From positions 62,001 to 126,000 of the forward strand of contig NZ_VTRU01000001.1 in the NCBI RefSeq assembly GCF_008274625.1: 64,000 bases of DNA, read 5' to 3'. Below the pieces are notes generated by a model. The model saw only the letters and a list, made by a program, of their open reading frames with translations. It was not told the origin of the DNA and searched no databases. The DNA is from Chryseobacterium panacisoli (GTDB lineage Bacteria > Bacteroidota > Bacteroidia > Flavobacteriales > Weeksellaceae). Shown piece by piece: positions 17,260 to 25,411 of this stretch. The translations under genes were made by a program, and so were the position numbers. Within the stretch, counting starts at the first letter, position 1; the number at the start of each line of letters is the position of its first letter.

Positions 17260-17970
17260 ACAATAAAAGTTTTACAATCTTTAGATAAAAAGAAGTTCAG
17301 ACAAAAATACAATTTGTTTTTGGTTGAAGGTAATAAAATCATTTGTGAACTTTTTAATTCTAACTTTAAAGTTAAAGAAATATTATCAACCGATCCACAA
17401 AAATTGGACCGTACTGATATTCCTGTTACCCATATCTCTGAAAATGAATTAAAAAAAATTAGTTTTCTTAAAACGCCCAAAGATTCCGTAGCGGTATGTT
17501 ATCTTGCTGAGGAAGAAAAATTGACGGATAAGAATATACAGCTGGTTTTGGATGGAATACAGGATCCCGGAAATTTAGGAACAATTATACGATTGGCAGA
17601 CTGGTTCGGAATAGAACAGATCATCTGTAGTGAAGATACCGTAGATGTCTACAACCCAAAGGTGATTCAGGCTACGATGGGCTCTTTTACCAGAGTTAAT
17701 GTTGTGTATACTGATCTTGTGGAATATCTTTCTGCAACAGAAAATATAAATATCGGAACGGATATGGAAGGGGAGAATATTTATACGTTTGAAAAACCTG
17801 AAAAGATCAATCTGATTTTAGGAAATGAAGGAAACGGAATGAGACCGGAAACTGAAAAGCTTTTACAAAAAAGTATCAGTATTCCGAGATTTGGAAAATC
17901 CCAGTCTACAGAAAGCCTGAATGTATCAATGGCTGCCGGGATTATTTTAGGACAGTTGTTTTCAAAATAG
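17245..17970 (+). CDS. TrmH/SpoU-family RNA 2'-O-methyltransferase
   Basis: About 241 residues. I use the ATG at 17245 because it has AGGAGA nine bases upstream; a TTG at 17227 would include that site in the gene. The N-terminal RNA-binding part has KKFRQKYNLFLVEGNKII. The three SpoU motifs are NLGTIIRLADWFGI, LILGNEGNGM and STESLNVSMAAGIIL, which build the knotted SAM site. It should methylate a ribose in rRNA or tRNA; the target is unknown. The start is head-to-head with and overlapping tamL. Confidence 0.92.
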   Translation: MLTAHTIKVLQSLDKKKFRQKYNLFLVEGNKIICELFNSNFKVKEILSTDPQKLDRTDIPVTHISENELKKISFLKTPKDSVAVCYLAEEEKLTDKNIQLVLDGIQDPGNLGTIIRLADWFGIEQIICSEDTVDVYNPKVIQATMGSFTRVNVVYTDLVEYLSATENINIGTDMEGENIYTFEKPEKINLILGNEGNGMRPETEKLLQKSISIPRFGKSQSTESLNVSMAAGIILGQLFSK

Positions 17971-18054
17971 AAGCTAGAAACTAGAGGTTAGAATTGAGTA
18001 CAAACTACTTATAAATATACGCTAACTTCTAGTTTCTAACACCTAACTTCTATA
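17968..18054. repeat. TAGAAGTTAG-type intergenic inverted repeat, copy 1
   Basis: Two arms, 17968-17992 and about 18023-18047, are inverted copies matching at 20 of 24 positions, sharing TAGAAACTAGA. They flank an AT-rich centre between the methyltransferase stop and the convergent gene at 18050. The same short motifs recur at 51244-51316. May act as a terminator; family function unknown. Confidence 0.65.
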
Positions 18055-18550
18055 TCAATTGTTCCATGCTGGAAACACTTTTATTTTTCTGATAAACCTC
18101 CATTTTTTTTCTGACATACTTCAGGGCTATAGGAGCGAGGTAGATCAATGCTGCACCAATCAGTTTTTTCTTCCAGTTGGAGCTTTTCATATTCTTTTTG
18201 GCGTAGTTTCCTACGATAGCGGTAACGCCTAGTTTAACAAGACTGTCTGTAATATTCCCTCCTTTAAAAGCAGAGCTTGCAATTCCTACAGCTGTATTTT
18301 TGTTGATCAGTAGATCTTTTACTTCTGAGGTAAGCTGTTTGGCGATGACGTCCTTTCTCAGAACCACTTTTTCATCACCGTCTTCATCTATCTTTTCCTG
18401 AAGGTACTGGTCACTTAATCCGTTGGTAAATGCACTCAGGCTTTCCTTCGTGTTTTTGAAGGTAAGAAGGTTCTCCAGATCACTTATTTCCCCCTGAAGC
18501 AGTTTTTTCTTTCTTCTTAATTCTTCTATGCTCTCGTATTGTCTGCTCAT
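18050..18550 (-). CDS. unknown protein of the YtxH/holin-X cluster
   Basis: 166 residues. The N-terminus is a probable coiled coil (ESIEELRRKKKLLQGEISDL). A central amphipathic region is followed by one likely membrane segment near residues 130-146 (KKLIGAALIYLAPIALKYV). I recognise no domain. It starts three bases after the holin-X gene stop on the same strand, so the pair is surely co-transcribed. The cluster layout resembles enterobacterial yqjD-yqjE-yqjK, which suggests an envelope or ribosome-hibernation related role, by analogy only. Confidence 0.72.
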   Translation of the reverse strand: MSRQYESIEELRRKKKLLQGEISDLENLLTFKNTKESLSAFTNGLSDQYLQEKIDEDGDEKVVLRKDVIAKQLTSEVKDLLINKNTAVGIASSAFKGGNITDSLVKLGVTAIVGNYAKKNMKSSNWKKKLIGAALIYLAPIALKYVRKKMEVYQKNKSVSSMEQLI

Positions 18551-18553
18551 AGT

Positions 18554-18862
18554 TTAATGATTTAAAAATTTAATAACCTGATCTGCAACAGTATTTACGA
18601 TCTTAGTTTTGAAGGCAACAACAAACGCCATTACCAGTGCATAGAATGCAGCAACAATTAAGAATCCGTAAGAGTAATTATCCAGAGCTTTTCCGATAAG
18701 GAAAGCAATTCCAAAATTGAAAAGGATAATAAAAAAAGCAAAAGCAACAAGCAGTACTACAAAGTAAGTGATGAGTCCGGCAGAAAGAGACGACTTTTCA
18801 GTCGCTTCAATTTTCAGAAGATCTATTCTCTTGGAGGCATATTCTTTAATAGTTTCTATCAT
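18554..18862 (-). CDS. phage holin family protein (holin-X / YqjE-like)
   Basis: 102 residues. A basic amphipathic start (YASKRIDLLKIEATEKSS) is followed by two membrane hairpins at about residues 30-55 and 62-85, the pattern of the holin-X/YqjE family. Despite the name, such proteins are chromosomal, and no phage genes are nearby. It lies between the YtxH gene upstream and the unknown protein downstream, all leftward. A hairpin terminator separates it from YtxH, so expression of the two may differ. Confidence 0.82.
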   Translation of the reverse strand: MIETIKEYASKRIDLLKIEATEKSSLSAGLITYFVVLLVAFAFFIILFNFGIAFLIGKALDNYSYGFLIVAAFYALVMAFVVAFKTKIVNTVADQVIKFLNH

Positions 18863-18885
18863 CGTTTTTTTTTAAAGTTACAAAA

Positions 18886-18913
18886 AAAGGAACTTTCGTA
18901 CAAAAGTTCCTTT
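18886..18913 (-). terminator. terminator between the YtxH and holin-X genes
   Basis: AAAGGAACTTT (18886-18896) pairs perfectly with AAAGTTCCTTT (18903-18913) around a six-base loop. On the minus strand a run of T follows. It sits 28 bases after the YtxH stop and 24 bases before the holin-X start, so it would end or attenuate transcription inside the cluster. Confidence 0.82.
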
Positions 18914-18941
18914 CTGTAATTTACTTAAAAGAATAAATTAC

Positions 18942-19292
18942 TTATTTTTTCAGATCATTCAGTTCTGCTTCTACATCTTTTGCCAAATCTGCAGTTTTAG
19001 AAACAATCTGATCTTTGTATTTATCATATCCGTCTTTCACAGTATGTGCTACGCTGCTTGCTGTTTCTTTGAAAGTAGAAGAAATATTGCCATATTGGTC
19101 TTTTACTTTTTCAGAAACCTCTCCGTATTTATTTTTGGCCTGATCTTTAAGATCACTAGCCTTATCCTTTATCTTTTTTCTGGTTTCTTTACCTTCTTCC
19201 GGTGCATAAAGCATTCCTAAGATTACACCTGCCGCAGCACCTGCAAGAAGTCCTGCCAATATACCTGCTGTATTATTTCCTTTTCTAGACAT
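18942..19292 (-). CDS. YtxH-domain stress-type protein
   Basis: 116 residues. The N-terminus is a glycine/alanine-rich membrane segment (GILAGLLAGAAAGVILGMLY) followed by the YtxH hallmark APEEGKETRKKIKDKA. The rest is a lysine/aspartate-rich helix with repeated KDQ and KDK steps, like LEA and YqjD-type proteins. Predicted to be anchored in the inner membrane with a cytoplasmic helix. Homologs respond to general stress. First gene of the three-gene leftward cluster. Confidence 0.88.
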   Translation of the reverse strand: MSRKGNNTAGILAGLLAGAAAGVILGMLYAPEEGKETRKKIKDKASDLKDQAKNKYGEVSEKVKDQYGNISSTFKETASSVAHTVKDGYDKYKDQIVSKTADLAKDVEAELNDLKK

Positions 19293-19387
19293 TTTAAGTT
19301 TTTTAATAATTAATAATAGATTAGTTTTTACAGTAATAAAACTTACAATTTGTATACCAAAGGAGGCTTGAAGCCTATTAAAAATTG

Positions 19388-20062
19388 TTAAATCTTTTCG
19401 ATGTGAGATAGAATAAGTTCAATAGTTTCTTCTTTGGTCAATTCTGAGTTATCAATAATGATAGCGTCCTCAGCCTGCTTCAGAGGGGCTATTTCACGCT
19501 CGCTGTCAATCTTGTCCCGTTCTATAAGGTTTTGTTTTACCTGCTCCTTATCTGCTTCAATTCCCAGGCCCTGCAGTTCCAGAAATCTTCTGCTGGTCCT
19601 TTCATCAATGCTGGCAGTAAGAAAAAACTTATAGTCTGCATTTGGCAGAACTACTGTCCCAATGTCACGTCCGTCCATAATGACACCTCCTTTTTCTGCC
19701 AAAGTGCGCTGTGACTGCAGTAAAAAATCTCTTACTTCTTTCTGTTTGGCAACAAGGCTTACATTGTCAGATACAATATTGGTGCGGATTTCTTTGGAAA
19801 TATCTGTATCATTAAGGAAAAGGATAAGTGTTCCGTTGTTGTTTTTAAACTCAAGGCTGATCTGATCTAAGGAAGAGAATAGTGTATTCAGATCAATTCT
19901 CCCATTTTCGTCCAGGCAATGCTGCAATGCATACCAGGTAACTCCCCGGTAGAGAGCTCCTGTGTCCATATGAATAAGTCCCAGTTTATCTGCAATGATT
20001 TTAGAGATAGAACTTTTTCCGGTAGACGAGTACCCATCGATAGCAATTACAGGTTTTTTCAT
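19388..20062 (-). CDS. cmk: cytidylate kinase
   Basis: 224 residues, the usual length. P-loop is AIDGYSSTGKSSISK (about residues 6-20). Further family motifs are MDTGALYRGVTWYAL, MDGRDIGTVVLPNADYKFFL and SEREIAPLKQAEDAIIIDNS. It phosphorylates CMP and dCMP with ATP in the pyrimidine pathway. It is downstream of porQ on the same strand with an 85-base gap; this porQ-cmk proximity is seen in other Flavobacteriia, as far as I recall. Confidence 0.96.
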   Translation of the reverse strand: MKKPVIAIDGYSSTGKSSISKIIADKLGLIHMDTGALYRGVTWYALQHCLDENGRIDLNTLFSSLDQISLEFKNNNGTLILFLNDTDISKEIRTNIVSDNVSLVAKQKEVRDFLLQSQRTLAEKGGVIMDGRDIGTVVLPNADYKFFLTASIDERTSRRFLELQGLGIEADKEQVKQNLIERDKIDSEREIAPLKQAEDAIIIDNSELTKEETIELILSHIEKI

Positions 20063-20147
20063 ACTGCAAATTTCAAGATTTTTTCTTAAAAATCAAGAGG
20101 AAGTAAGAAAATTTCAGAATAATTAAGAAAATTTCAGCCGGAAAGAT

Positions 20148-21140
20148 TTATTCTCCTCTGTGGCTGGAAAGGTCCATAGAAATTCCTATCTGATTGACAT
20201 TGGAAGAGTTGTGGTATCTCACGTGAGCATAATCTATGCGGAATCTGGACACTTTTACTCCAAATCCTGCAGAAAGTCCTGAGAAGTTTCTTTGATCTGC
20301 AACCGCCAGCTCATTTCCTCTTTTTACATTATAACCCAATCGGATGTTGAAATTCTTTTCCGGAAACAATTCAGCTCCCAATGAAAAGTGATCTGCAATT
20401 TTTCTGCCGGCATTCACTTTCTGCCCGTCCAGGTTATATTCTGAAGAAATATCAAACTTCTGCAGATCATGTGCCGTAATGGTGATTGCAAGAGGGAAGT
20501 TCTTGATTGTTCTGGTATAGCCAAGATCAATTCTGAAAGGAAGATTTTCTCTTGTTCCATTGAATGATTTCAGCTGAAAACCAAAATTTCTCATCACCAA
20601 AGAAACTACTTCTTTGTTCTTTTTGTTATGATAGGTAACTCCCGCTGTTCCTGAAATTGCGGAAGAAGTATAGTTGTCAATTTTTGAGGTAACAAAATTA
20701 AGGCCTCCACCAATCGTCCAGTCTTCTTCAAACTGGTAGGCATAGCCTGCACCAATGGCTACATCCGAAGCTTTGAATTCTCCGTTTTCGAAACCGCTTT
20801 CATCCGTTCTTGGTGTACTTCCATAGCTCATATACCTGGCATTGATGGTGGCCATATGGCCATTATCAAAGTCTTTGGCATAAGCAATAGTTCCGTATTT
20901 TGAATCGGCAAGATAAGCTGTTGCGTTTACAGAAAGCTGTTTGTCAGAATCTCTATTTAACAGGGCAGGGTTTGCAATAGCAAAGGAAACATCATAATCT
21001 CTTATCGAAATTGCGTCGCCACCCAAAGCAGCCTGTCTTGCAGATACAGGTACATTTAAGAACGGATAAACATTTGTTCCTGTTTGCGCATAAGAAACAA
21101 TTCCTGATAGAAATAATGAAAAAATGATAATTTTCTTCAA
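20148..21140 (-). CDS. porQ: type IX secretion system protein PorQ
   Basis: 330 residues. Signal peptide ends at SGIVSYAQ. The mature protein opens with YPFLNVPVSARQAALGGDAI and IANPALLN, the pattern of PorQ and related PorV-type outer-membrane beta barrels, and then alternates aromatic and polar residues as a barrel should. PorQ is an accessory protein of type IX secretion, which exports proteins with a C-terminal signal across the outer membrane. A well-formed promoter sits just upstream. No other T9SS gene is in the window. Confidence 0.9.
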   Translation of the reverse strand: MKKIIIFSLFLSGIVSYAQTGTNVYPFLNVPVSARQAALGGDAISIRDYDVSFAIANPALLNRDSDKQLSVNATAYLADSKYGTIAYAKDFDNGHMATINARYMSYGSTPRTDESGFENGEFKASDVAIGAGYAYQFEEDWTIGGGLNFVTSKIDNYTSSAISGTAGVTYHNKKNKEVVSLVMRNFGFQLKSFNGTRENLPFRIDLGYTRTIKNFPLAITITAHDLQKFDISSEYNLDGQKVNAGRKIADHFSLGAELFPEKNFNIRLGYNVKRGNELAVADQRNFSGLSAGFGVKVSRFRIDYAHVRYHNSSNVNQIGISMDLSSHRGE

Positions 21141-21158
21141 CTCAATTTATAATTAATG

Positions 21159-21188
21159 CAAAAATAATCCTTTTTCGTACTTTTCAAA
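21159..21188 (-). promoter_or_regulatory. porQ promoter
   Basis: On the minus strand, TTTG (21185-21188), an 18-base spacer and TATTTTTG (21159-21166) fit the Bacteroidota consensus TTTG-N(17-23)-TAnnTTTG. The leader to the porQ ATG would be only about a dozen bases. Confidence 0.75.
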
Positions 21189-21244
21189 ATATTTCTTACA
21201 TTATTTCTATTTAATATTTTTCTTTCATCAATATCTTTAATGAT

Positions 21245-21252
21245 TATATTTG
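21245..21252 (+). promoter_or_regulatory. pyrH promoter -7 box
   Basis: TATATTTG matches TAnnTTTG, 54 bases before the pyrH start. A weak -33 candidate, TTTC, lies 18 bases upstream at 21223-21226. Confidence 0.6.
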
Positions 21253-21303
21253 CAAAATCAAATTCCGGGGAAACCCATACAAATAAAAAGTTACTAAAAA
21301 TAA

Positions 21304-22014
<711 letters not shown>

Positions 22015-22037
22015 TCAATCCTATAACTAAAAAATAT

Positions 22038-22073
22038 AAAAACACCTGCCATGATTATTGTGGCAGGTGTTTT
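22038..22073 (+). terminator. pyrH terminator, probably bidirectional
   Basis: AAAACACCTGCCA and TGGCAGGTGTTTT are perfect inverted repeats around a nine-base loop, followed by TTTTGTTTT. The A run on the left side also suits the leftward lipase transcript. Confidence 0.9.
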
Positions 22074-22095
22074 TGTTTTATATTGATTTTAATAT

Positions 22096-23454
22096 TTATT
22101 GATCTGCCTCAATATTTTGCGTAGCATTTTCCTTTTCAACCAACGTATAATGGGAGAAAACCCATTCAATGATCTGATTTATTATTTTCATGATCATCTC
22201 AAGTTCGGTGACAGCAGTTACTCCCGGTACCAGTTTCACAACGTCAGGTTTGGGTAATGGCTGTTGTAAAATAAGACCGTTTACCTGAGGGGCAGACTTT
22301 GTTGCAGGAATACCATTATACATGCCCACATGTTGTACTGATAACTGAAGCATATAGTCTTGCAAAGTTTCAGGAGGTGTTTTGATGCTAATTGAGGAAC
22401 TGCTTGAGTGTTGCAGCTGACCTGGAAGCGATTGGTTTTGTATTCTTGTATAGCTGGCTCCTGATTTTGAAGAATCATCAATAGCCATCTTCTGTAAAGC
22501 ATTTAATATGGCGGCCGTCATATGTGTAGGAGCCTGACCATATATTGTTGCAATTTTTTCCAGTTCTGATACCGGCCAAGCATGAGGCACTACGTCCAGA
22601 TCATTCCAGTGCATGGTATTCCAGCTTTGGTAAGTACCTGATTGTTGCTGCCATCCAGGTGGTAACGGTGGAAACTTACTATTGAACAGGCTTGCAAATG
22701 CGGCCTCACCCGGAGTTGGTCCGGCGGTAGGGTATACAAGCGTTACACCGAAAGCATTCAGATCTTTATTTTCTTTCAGATAAAGGGCAAGAGTAGGTGA
22801 TAATGCTCCTGCAAGACTGTGTCCGCAAAATATAATAGCTGTACCGGGTTCCGGATGTAAGCCTGCAAGAAACTGCTGCAGTGTCGTATTAGGGGAAGCT
22901 GCAGAATGAGGACTTTCAAGTCCGAGAAGGATACTTACACCAGTCGCAGTACCTTTTGAAATATAAGGGTCACTGCCATTATAAGCTGTTGGAACGAAAT
23001 TGGAAGGATTGTAAGTCGTCCAGTTCACCACTTCTGAAACTGAGAAATCTTCTGTTTCCCAATCGTAAAGTGATGATGGATTGGTTGCTGCAATAGCTAC
23101 AACATAAGCAGGCAGTGTAGGACCTCCCGGAAATGCGAGAGCATCACATTTAGCTACATATAATGCATTGTCAGCAACTCCTGTAGGAACACCCTTTTCA
23201 TCTTTTTCTTCAATCAGGGCAGGTCCCCAGACAAGATCCCAGTTTCCTAATACCGGAAGAACGGAAGGATCAGTTGTTGAAGGTGTTTCCTGGCCCATTA
23301 TTTTAACCGGAGGAACATTGTTAAAATAATAGGATAAATCATACTGAAGCTGTTGCTGTAGCTGGATACCAAAACCGTTGTAGCCTCCGGCGCGGTTGGC
23401 AAGACCTGCCATACCAAATACTTGTTGATAGGCATCTAAAGATGGATTTGTCAT
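22096..23454 (-). CDS. class 3 lipase-like alpha/beta hydrolase
   Basis: 452 residues. The nucleophile elbow is FCGHSLAGAL with Ser213. Downstream WNDLDVVPHAW fits the class 3 lipase NxxDxVP motif holding the catalytic Asp, with a nearby His. The N-terminal 200 residues show no signal peptide and hold several aromatic, proline-rich stretches, so the protein appears cytoplasmic or non-classically exported. The substrate is unknown. It is the first gene of the block between pyrH and frr and points away from the neighbouring defence-like genes. A leftward or bidirectional terminator lies just past its stop. Confidence 0.82.
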   Translation of the reverse strand: MTNPSLDAYQQVFGMAGLANRAGGYNGFGIQLQQQLQYDLSYYFNNVPPVKIMGQETPSTTDPSVLPVLGNWDLVWGPALIEEKDEKGVPTGVADNALYVAKCDALAFPGGPTLPAYVVAIAATNPSSLYDWETEDFSVSEVVNWTTYNPSNFVPTAYNGSDPYISKGTATGVSILLGLESPHSAASPNTTLQQFLAGLHPEPGTAIIFCGHSLAGALSPTLALYLKENKDLNAFGVTLVYPTAGPTPGEAAFASLFNSKFPPLPPGWQQQSGTYQSWNTMHWNDLDVVPHAWPVSELEKIATIYGQAPTHMTAAILNALQKMAIDDSSKSGASYTRIQNQSLPGQLQHSSSSSISIKTPPETLQDYMLQLSVQHVGMYNGIPATKSAPQVNGLILQQPLPKPDVVKLVPGVTAVTELEMIMKIINQIIEWVFSHYTLVEKENATQNIEADQ

Positions 23455-23515
23455 GATTTGATGGGTTTAAATTAGTTTATAAAATAATTATGAATTTTTT
23501 AGATAAAATTCTCTC

Positions 23516-23863
23516 CTATGTGATATTGTAATCTCTATTGAGAACTTTACTAAATGATAAAGTAAAATAAGTTATAAAAAACGGCCTGCAAATCAGTAGA
23601 AATAACCAAAATGCCTCATAGGTATTTGTACCCGAAGTTTTTTGCTTTTGTTGAGTTTTAGGTAAAAACAAATTTCTTGTTTCAAAGAAAAGGCAAGTAC
23701 ACAAAATCATGTTGGAAATAGCTATTATTCGAAAATAATCATTAATCCGAGCAATAATGGAGAAAGCAGAGGTAAGGGACGTGGAAAAGATGCAATAGGA
23801 AATTAAGAAAGAAACTCCAGTTTCTCCAAAAGAAAAAAAACTATATAAATGTCTATATTTCAA
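23516..23863 (-). CDS. possible small membrane protein, unknown
   Basis: 115 residues with two or three hydrophobic stretches (near residues 14-35, 45-58 and 85-105) and several cysteines. I recognise no family. The frame is the longest on either strand in this gap, but there is no clear ribosome site or promoter and the composition is very AT-rich, so it may be chance. It lies between the lipase start and the divergent gene at 23913. Confidence 0.35.
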   Translation of the reverse strand: MKYRHLYSFFSFGETGVSFLISYCIFSTSLTSAFSIIARINDYFRIIAISNMILCTCLFFETRNLFLPKTQQKQKTSGTNTYEAFWLFLLICRPFFITYFTLSFSKVLNRDYNIT

Positions 23864-23912
23864 ATGTAAATCATTATATTAGAGATAACAGCTCAAATGC
23901 TATATATTGAAT

Positions 23913-24164
23913 ATGATTGTTAAATTTAGAACAGTAAATAAAAGGTCACATAGTTCAGAAATTGAAAGAATGTTGTACGAAAAAGCAGAGGAAGAGATTA
24001 AGAACCAAATTAGAGAAAGACTGCGAAGAGCTAAGGATGATCTTGACGGGTTAGATCTATTAGTGGAGATTGACATGCAAAGAGGTAAAGCTAATCTTAT
24101 AGGTGAAGGAATACCCGAGGATAAAGTTGAAATAGCAAAAAATGCAATGCAAAAAATGAAATAA
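23913..24164 (+). CDS. small charged protein, unknown
   Basis: 83 residues from the ATG at 23913; an earlier TTG at 23907 is less likely. The protein is helical and highly charged (EIERMLYEKAEEEIKNQIRERL) and then shorter strands (LLVEIDMQRGKANLIGEGI). No signal, no membrane segment, no known motif. A hairpin terminator follows six bases after the stop, which supports expression as a separate unit. It lies directly upstream of the TIR-like gene. Confidence 0.6.
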   Translation: MIVKFRTVNKRSHSSEIERMLYEKAEEEIKNQIRERLRRAKDDLDGLDLLVEIDMQRGKANLIGEGIPEDKVEIAKNAMQKMK

Positions 24165-24169
24165 GTTAC

Positions 24170-24195
24170 AGCCTTCTCTTTGAGAGGGCTTTTTG
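24170..24195 (+). terminator. terminator after the small charged protein gene
   Basis: AGCCTTCTC and GAGAGGGCT pair with one mismatch around TTT, followed by TTTTG. It separates this gene from the TIR-like gene, whose -7 box begins two bases later. Confidence 0.75.
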
Positions 24196-24196
24196 T

Positions 24197-24204
24197 TATA
24201 TTTG
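24197..24204 (+). promoter_or_regulatory. -7 box of the TIR-like gene
   Basis: TATATTTG matches TAnnTTTG, 16 bases before the ATG. No good -33 element is at the usual distance; the nearest TTTG (24179-24182) is only 14 bases upstream and lies in the preceding terminator. Confidence 0.55.
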
Positions 24205-24220
24205 TGGAAACTCAAATTAA

Positions 24221-25312
24221 ATGAAACCAAGAATATTCATTGGATCGTCTGTAGAATCTTTGGAAATAGCTCATAATATACAAGAGCTATTAGAACATGA
24301 AGCGAATCCAACAGTGTGGACTCAAGGTATTTTCGAACTTTCAAATACAGCTCTCGAGGATCTGATAAAAGCTTTAGATAGTTTTGACTATGCGATATTT
24401 ATTTTTAAACCAGAAGACATTTCGACTATCAGAGATAAAAACTATAATACAGTTAGAGATAACGTTATTTTTGAACTAGGGCTTTTTATAGGAAAATTAG
24501 GAAAAGATAAAGTGTTTTTTGTAGCACCAAAAAAATCTAAAGATTTTCACTTACCTAGTGATTTGGCGGGAATTACGTATGGAACATATAATGCAGAAAG
24601 AGATGATGAGAATATGCTAGCTGCATTAGGCCCATTTTGCAATCAAATTAGAAGAAAGATTAAGGATTTTAGCTATTCTAATTTAACAGGTTTTGAAAAT
24701 GAAGATATTACTATAAAAAACATTCTTATCTCAAATGGGGATTTATGGGAATTTGAGCTAACTGCAGAACTGTTAAAAGATCGATTAAAGGACATAAATA
24801 AGGATTATTTAAAGCTTGAAAAAGATCTGTACTTTAAAAGATCTACTAGTTTAGGTTCTCGGCAGTACGCAACATATATGGTTGAAAGATTTGCAGATTA
24901 TTCAAAACTATTAACAATATTTCTACATACTTTTAACGTTGAATTGAAGGATGCAATGGGAGAGGTGGGAGTGCGAGGAGATGCGCATACAATTAAAGCA
25001 AGTATTGATAAAATTAAGGAGGTATGTAGTCACCTTTTTGATTGGGAGGCTGAAGTACAATCGGTATTTCCACCCGAAGGAGAGGGAATGGAAAGTATTC
25101 CTCAGTATTTAAAGGGATGGACGAGAATTATTTTTGATAGAATGAATAACTTTCCTGATTTGATATACAGTAAGATTACTCCAGAAGCTTTGGAAAGAAA
25201 TAATTATGTAGTTGATTTAGCTATGAAACTGGATAATTTACCGAATAGGAAAGAATTGACGGAGCTTATGGAACAATTAACTGAGAAAATAAAGAATGGT
25301 CATAATGTCTAA
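24221..25312 (+). CDS. TIR-like (CAP12/Pycsar-effector type) protein with unrecognised C-terminal domain
   Basis: 363 residues. Residues 1-155 fit the predicted nucleotide-binding TIR family (PF10137 type): RIFIGSSVESLEIA at the start, NPTVWTQGIFELSNTALEDL, FDYAIFIFKPED, and RDNVIFELGLFIGKLG with the conserved glutamate expected in NADase-type TIR sites. Residues 165-363 are helical with a VRGDAHTIKASIDKIKEVC segment and do not look like a cyclic-nucleotide-binding, STING or NACHT domain to me. In CBASS and Pycsar such TIRs are effectors that deplete NAD, but no cyclase gene is adjacent. It may act alone or with the Abi-like gene downstream. Confidence 0.8.
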   Translation: MKPRIFIGSSVESLEIAHNIQELLEHEANPTVWTQGIFELSNTALEDLIKALDSFDYAIFIFKPEDISTIRDKNYNTVRDNVIFELGLFIGKLGKDKVFFVAPKKSKDFHLPSDLAGITYGTYNAERDDENMLAALGPFCNQIRRKIKDFSYSNLTGFENEDITIKNILISNGDLWEFELTAELLKDRLKDINKDYLKLEKDLYFKRSTSLGSRQYATYMVERFADYSKLLTIFLHTFNVELKDAMGEVGVRGDAHTIKASIDKIKEVCSHLFDWEAEVQSVFPPEGEGMESIPQYLKGWTRIIFDRMNNFPDLIYSKITPEALERNNYVVDLAMKLDNLPNRKELTELMEQLTEKIKNGHNV

Positions 25313-25340
25313 AAAAAACAGCCCTTTAATTGGGGCTTTA
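25311..25340 (+). terminator. terminator after the TIR-like gene
   Basis: An A8 run, then AGCCC (25320-25324) pairing with GGGCT (25333-25337) and a short T run. The stem is short, so moderate strength. It directly overlaps the stop region of the TIR-like gene. Confidence 0.6.
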
Positions 25341-25411
25341 TCATTTCTTAATTGTTAACTCTTTTCCTTCAACTAGGAAATAGTTTAATATATTTGCCAA
25401 AACTAAATAAC

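Noticed and set aside
18554..18862. Holin as a sign of a prophage
   Set aside because: Holin-X/YqjE proteins are ordinary chromosomal membrane proteins, and there are no phage structural, integrase or lysis genes nearby.
19364..19376. AGGCTTGAAGCCT palindrome between cmk and the YtxH gene as a terminator
   Set aside because: No T run follows the stem in either direction; too little to call.
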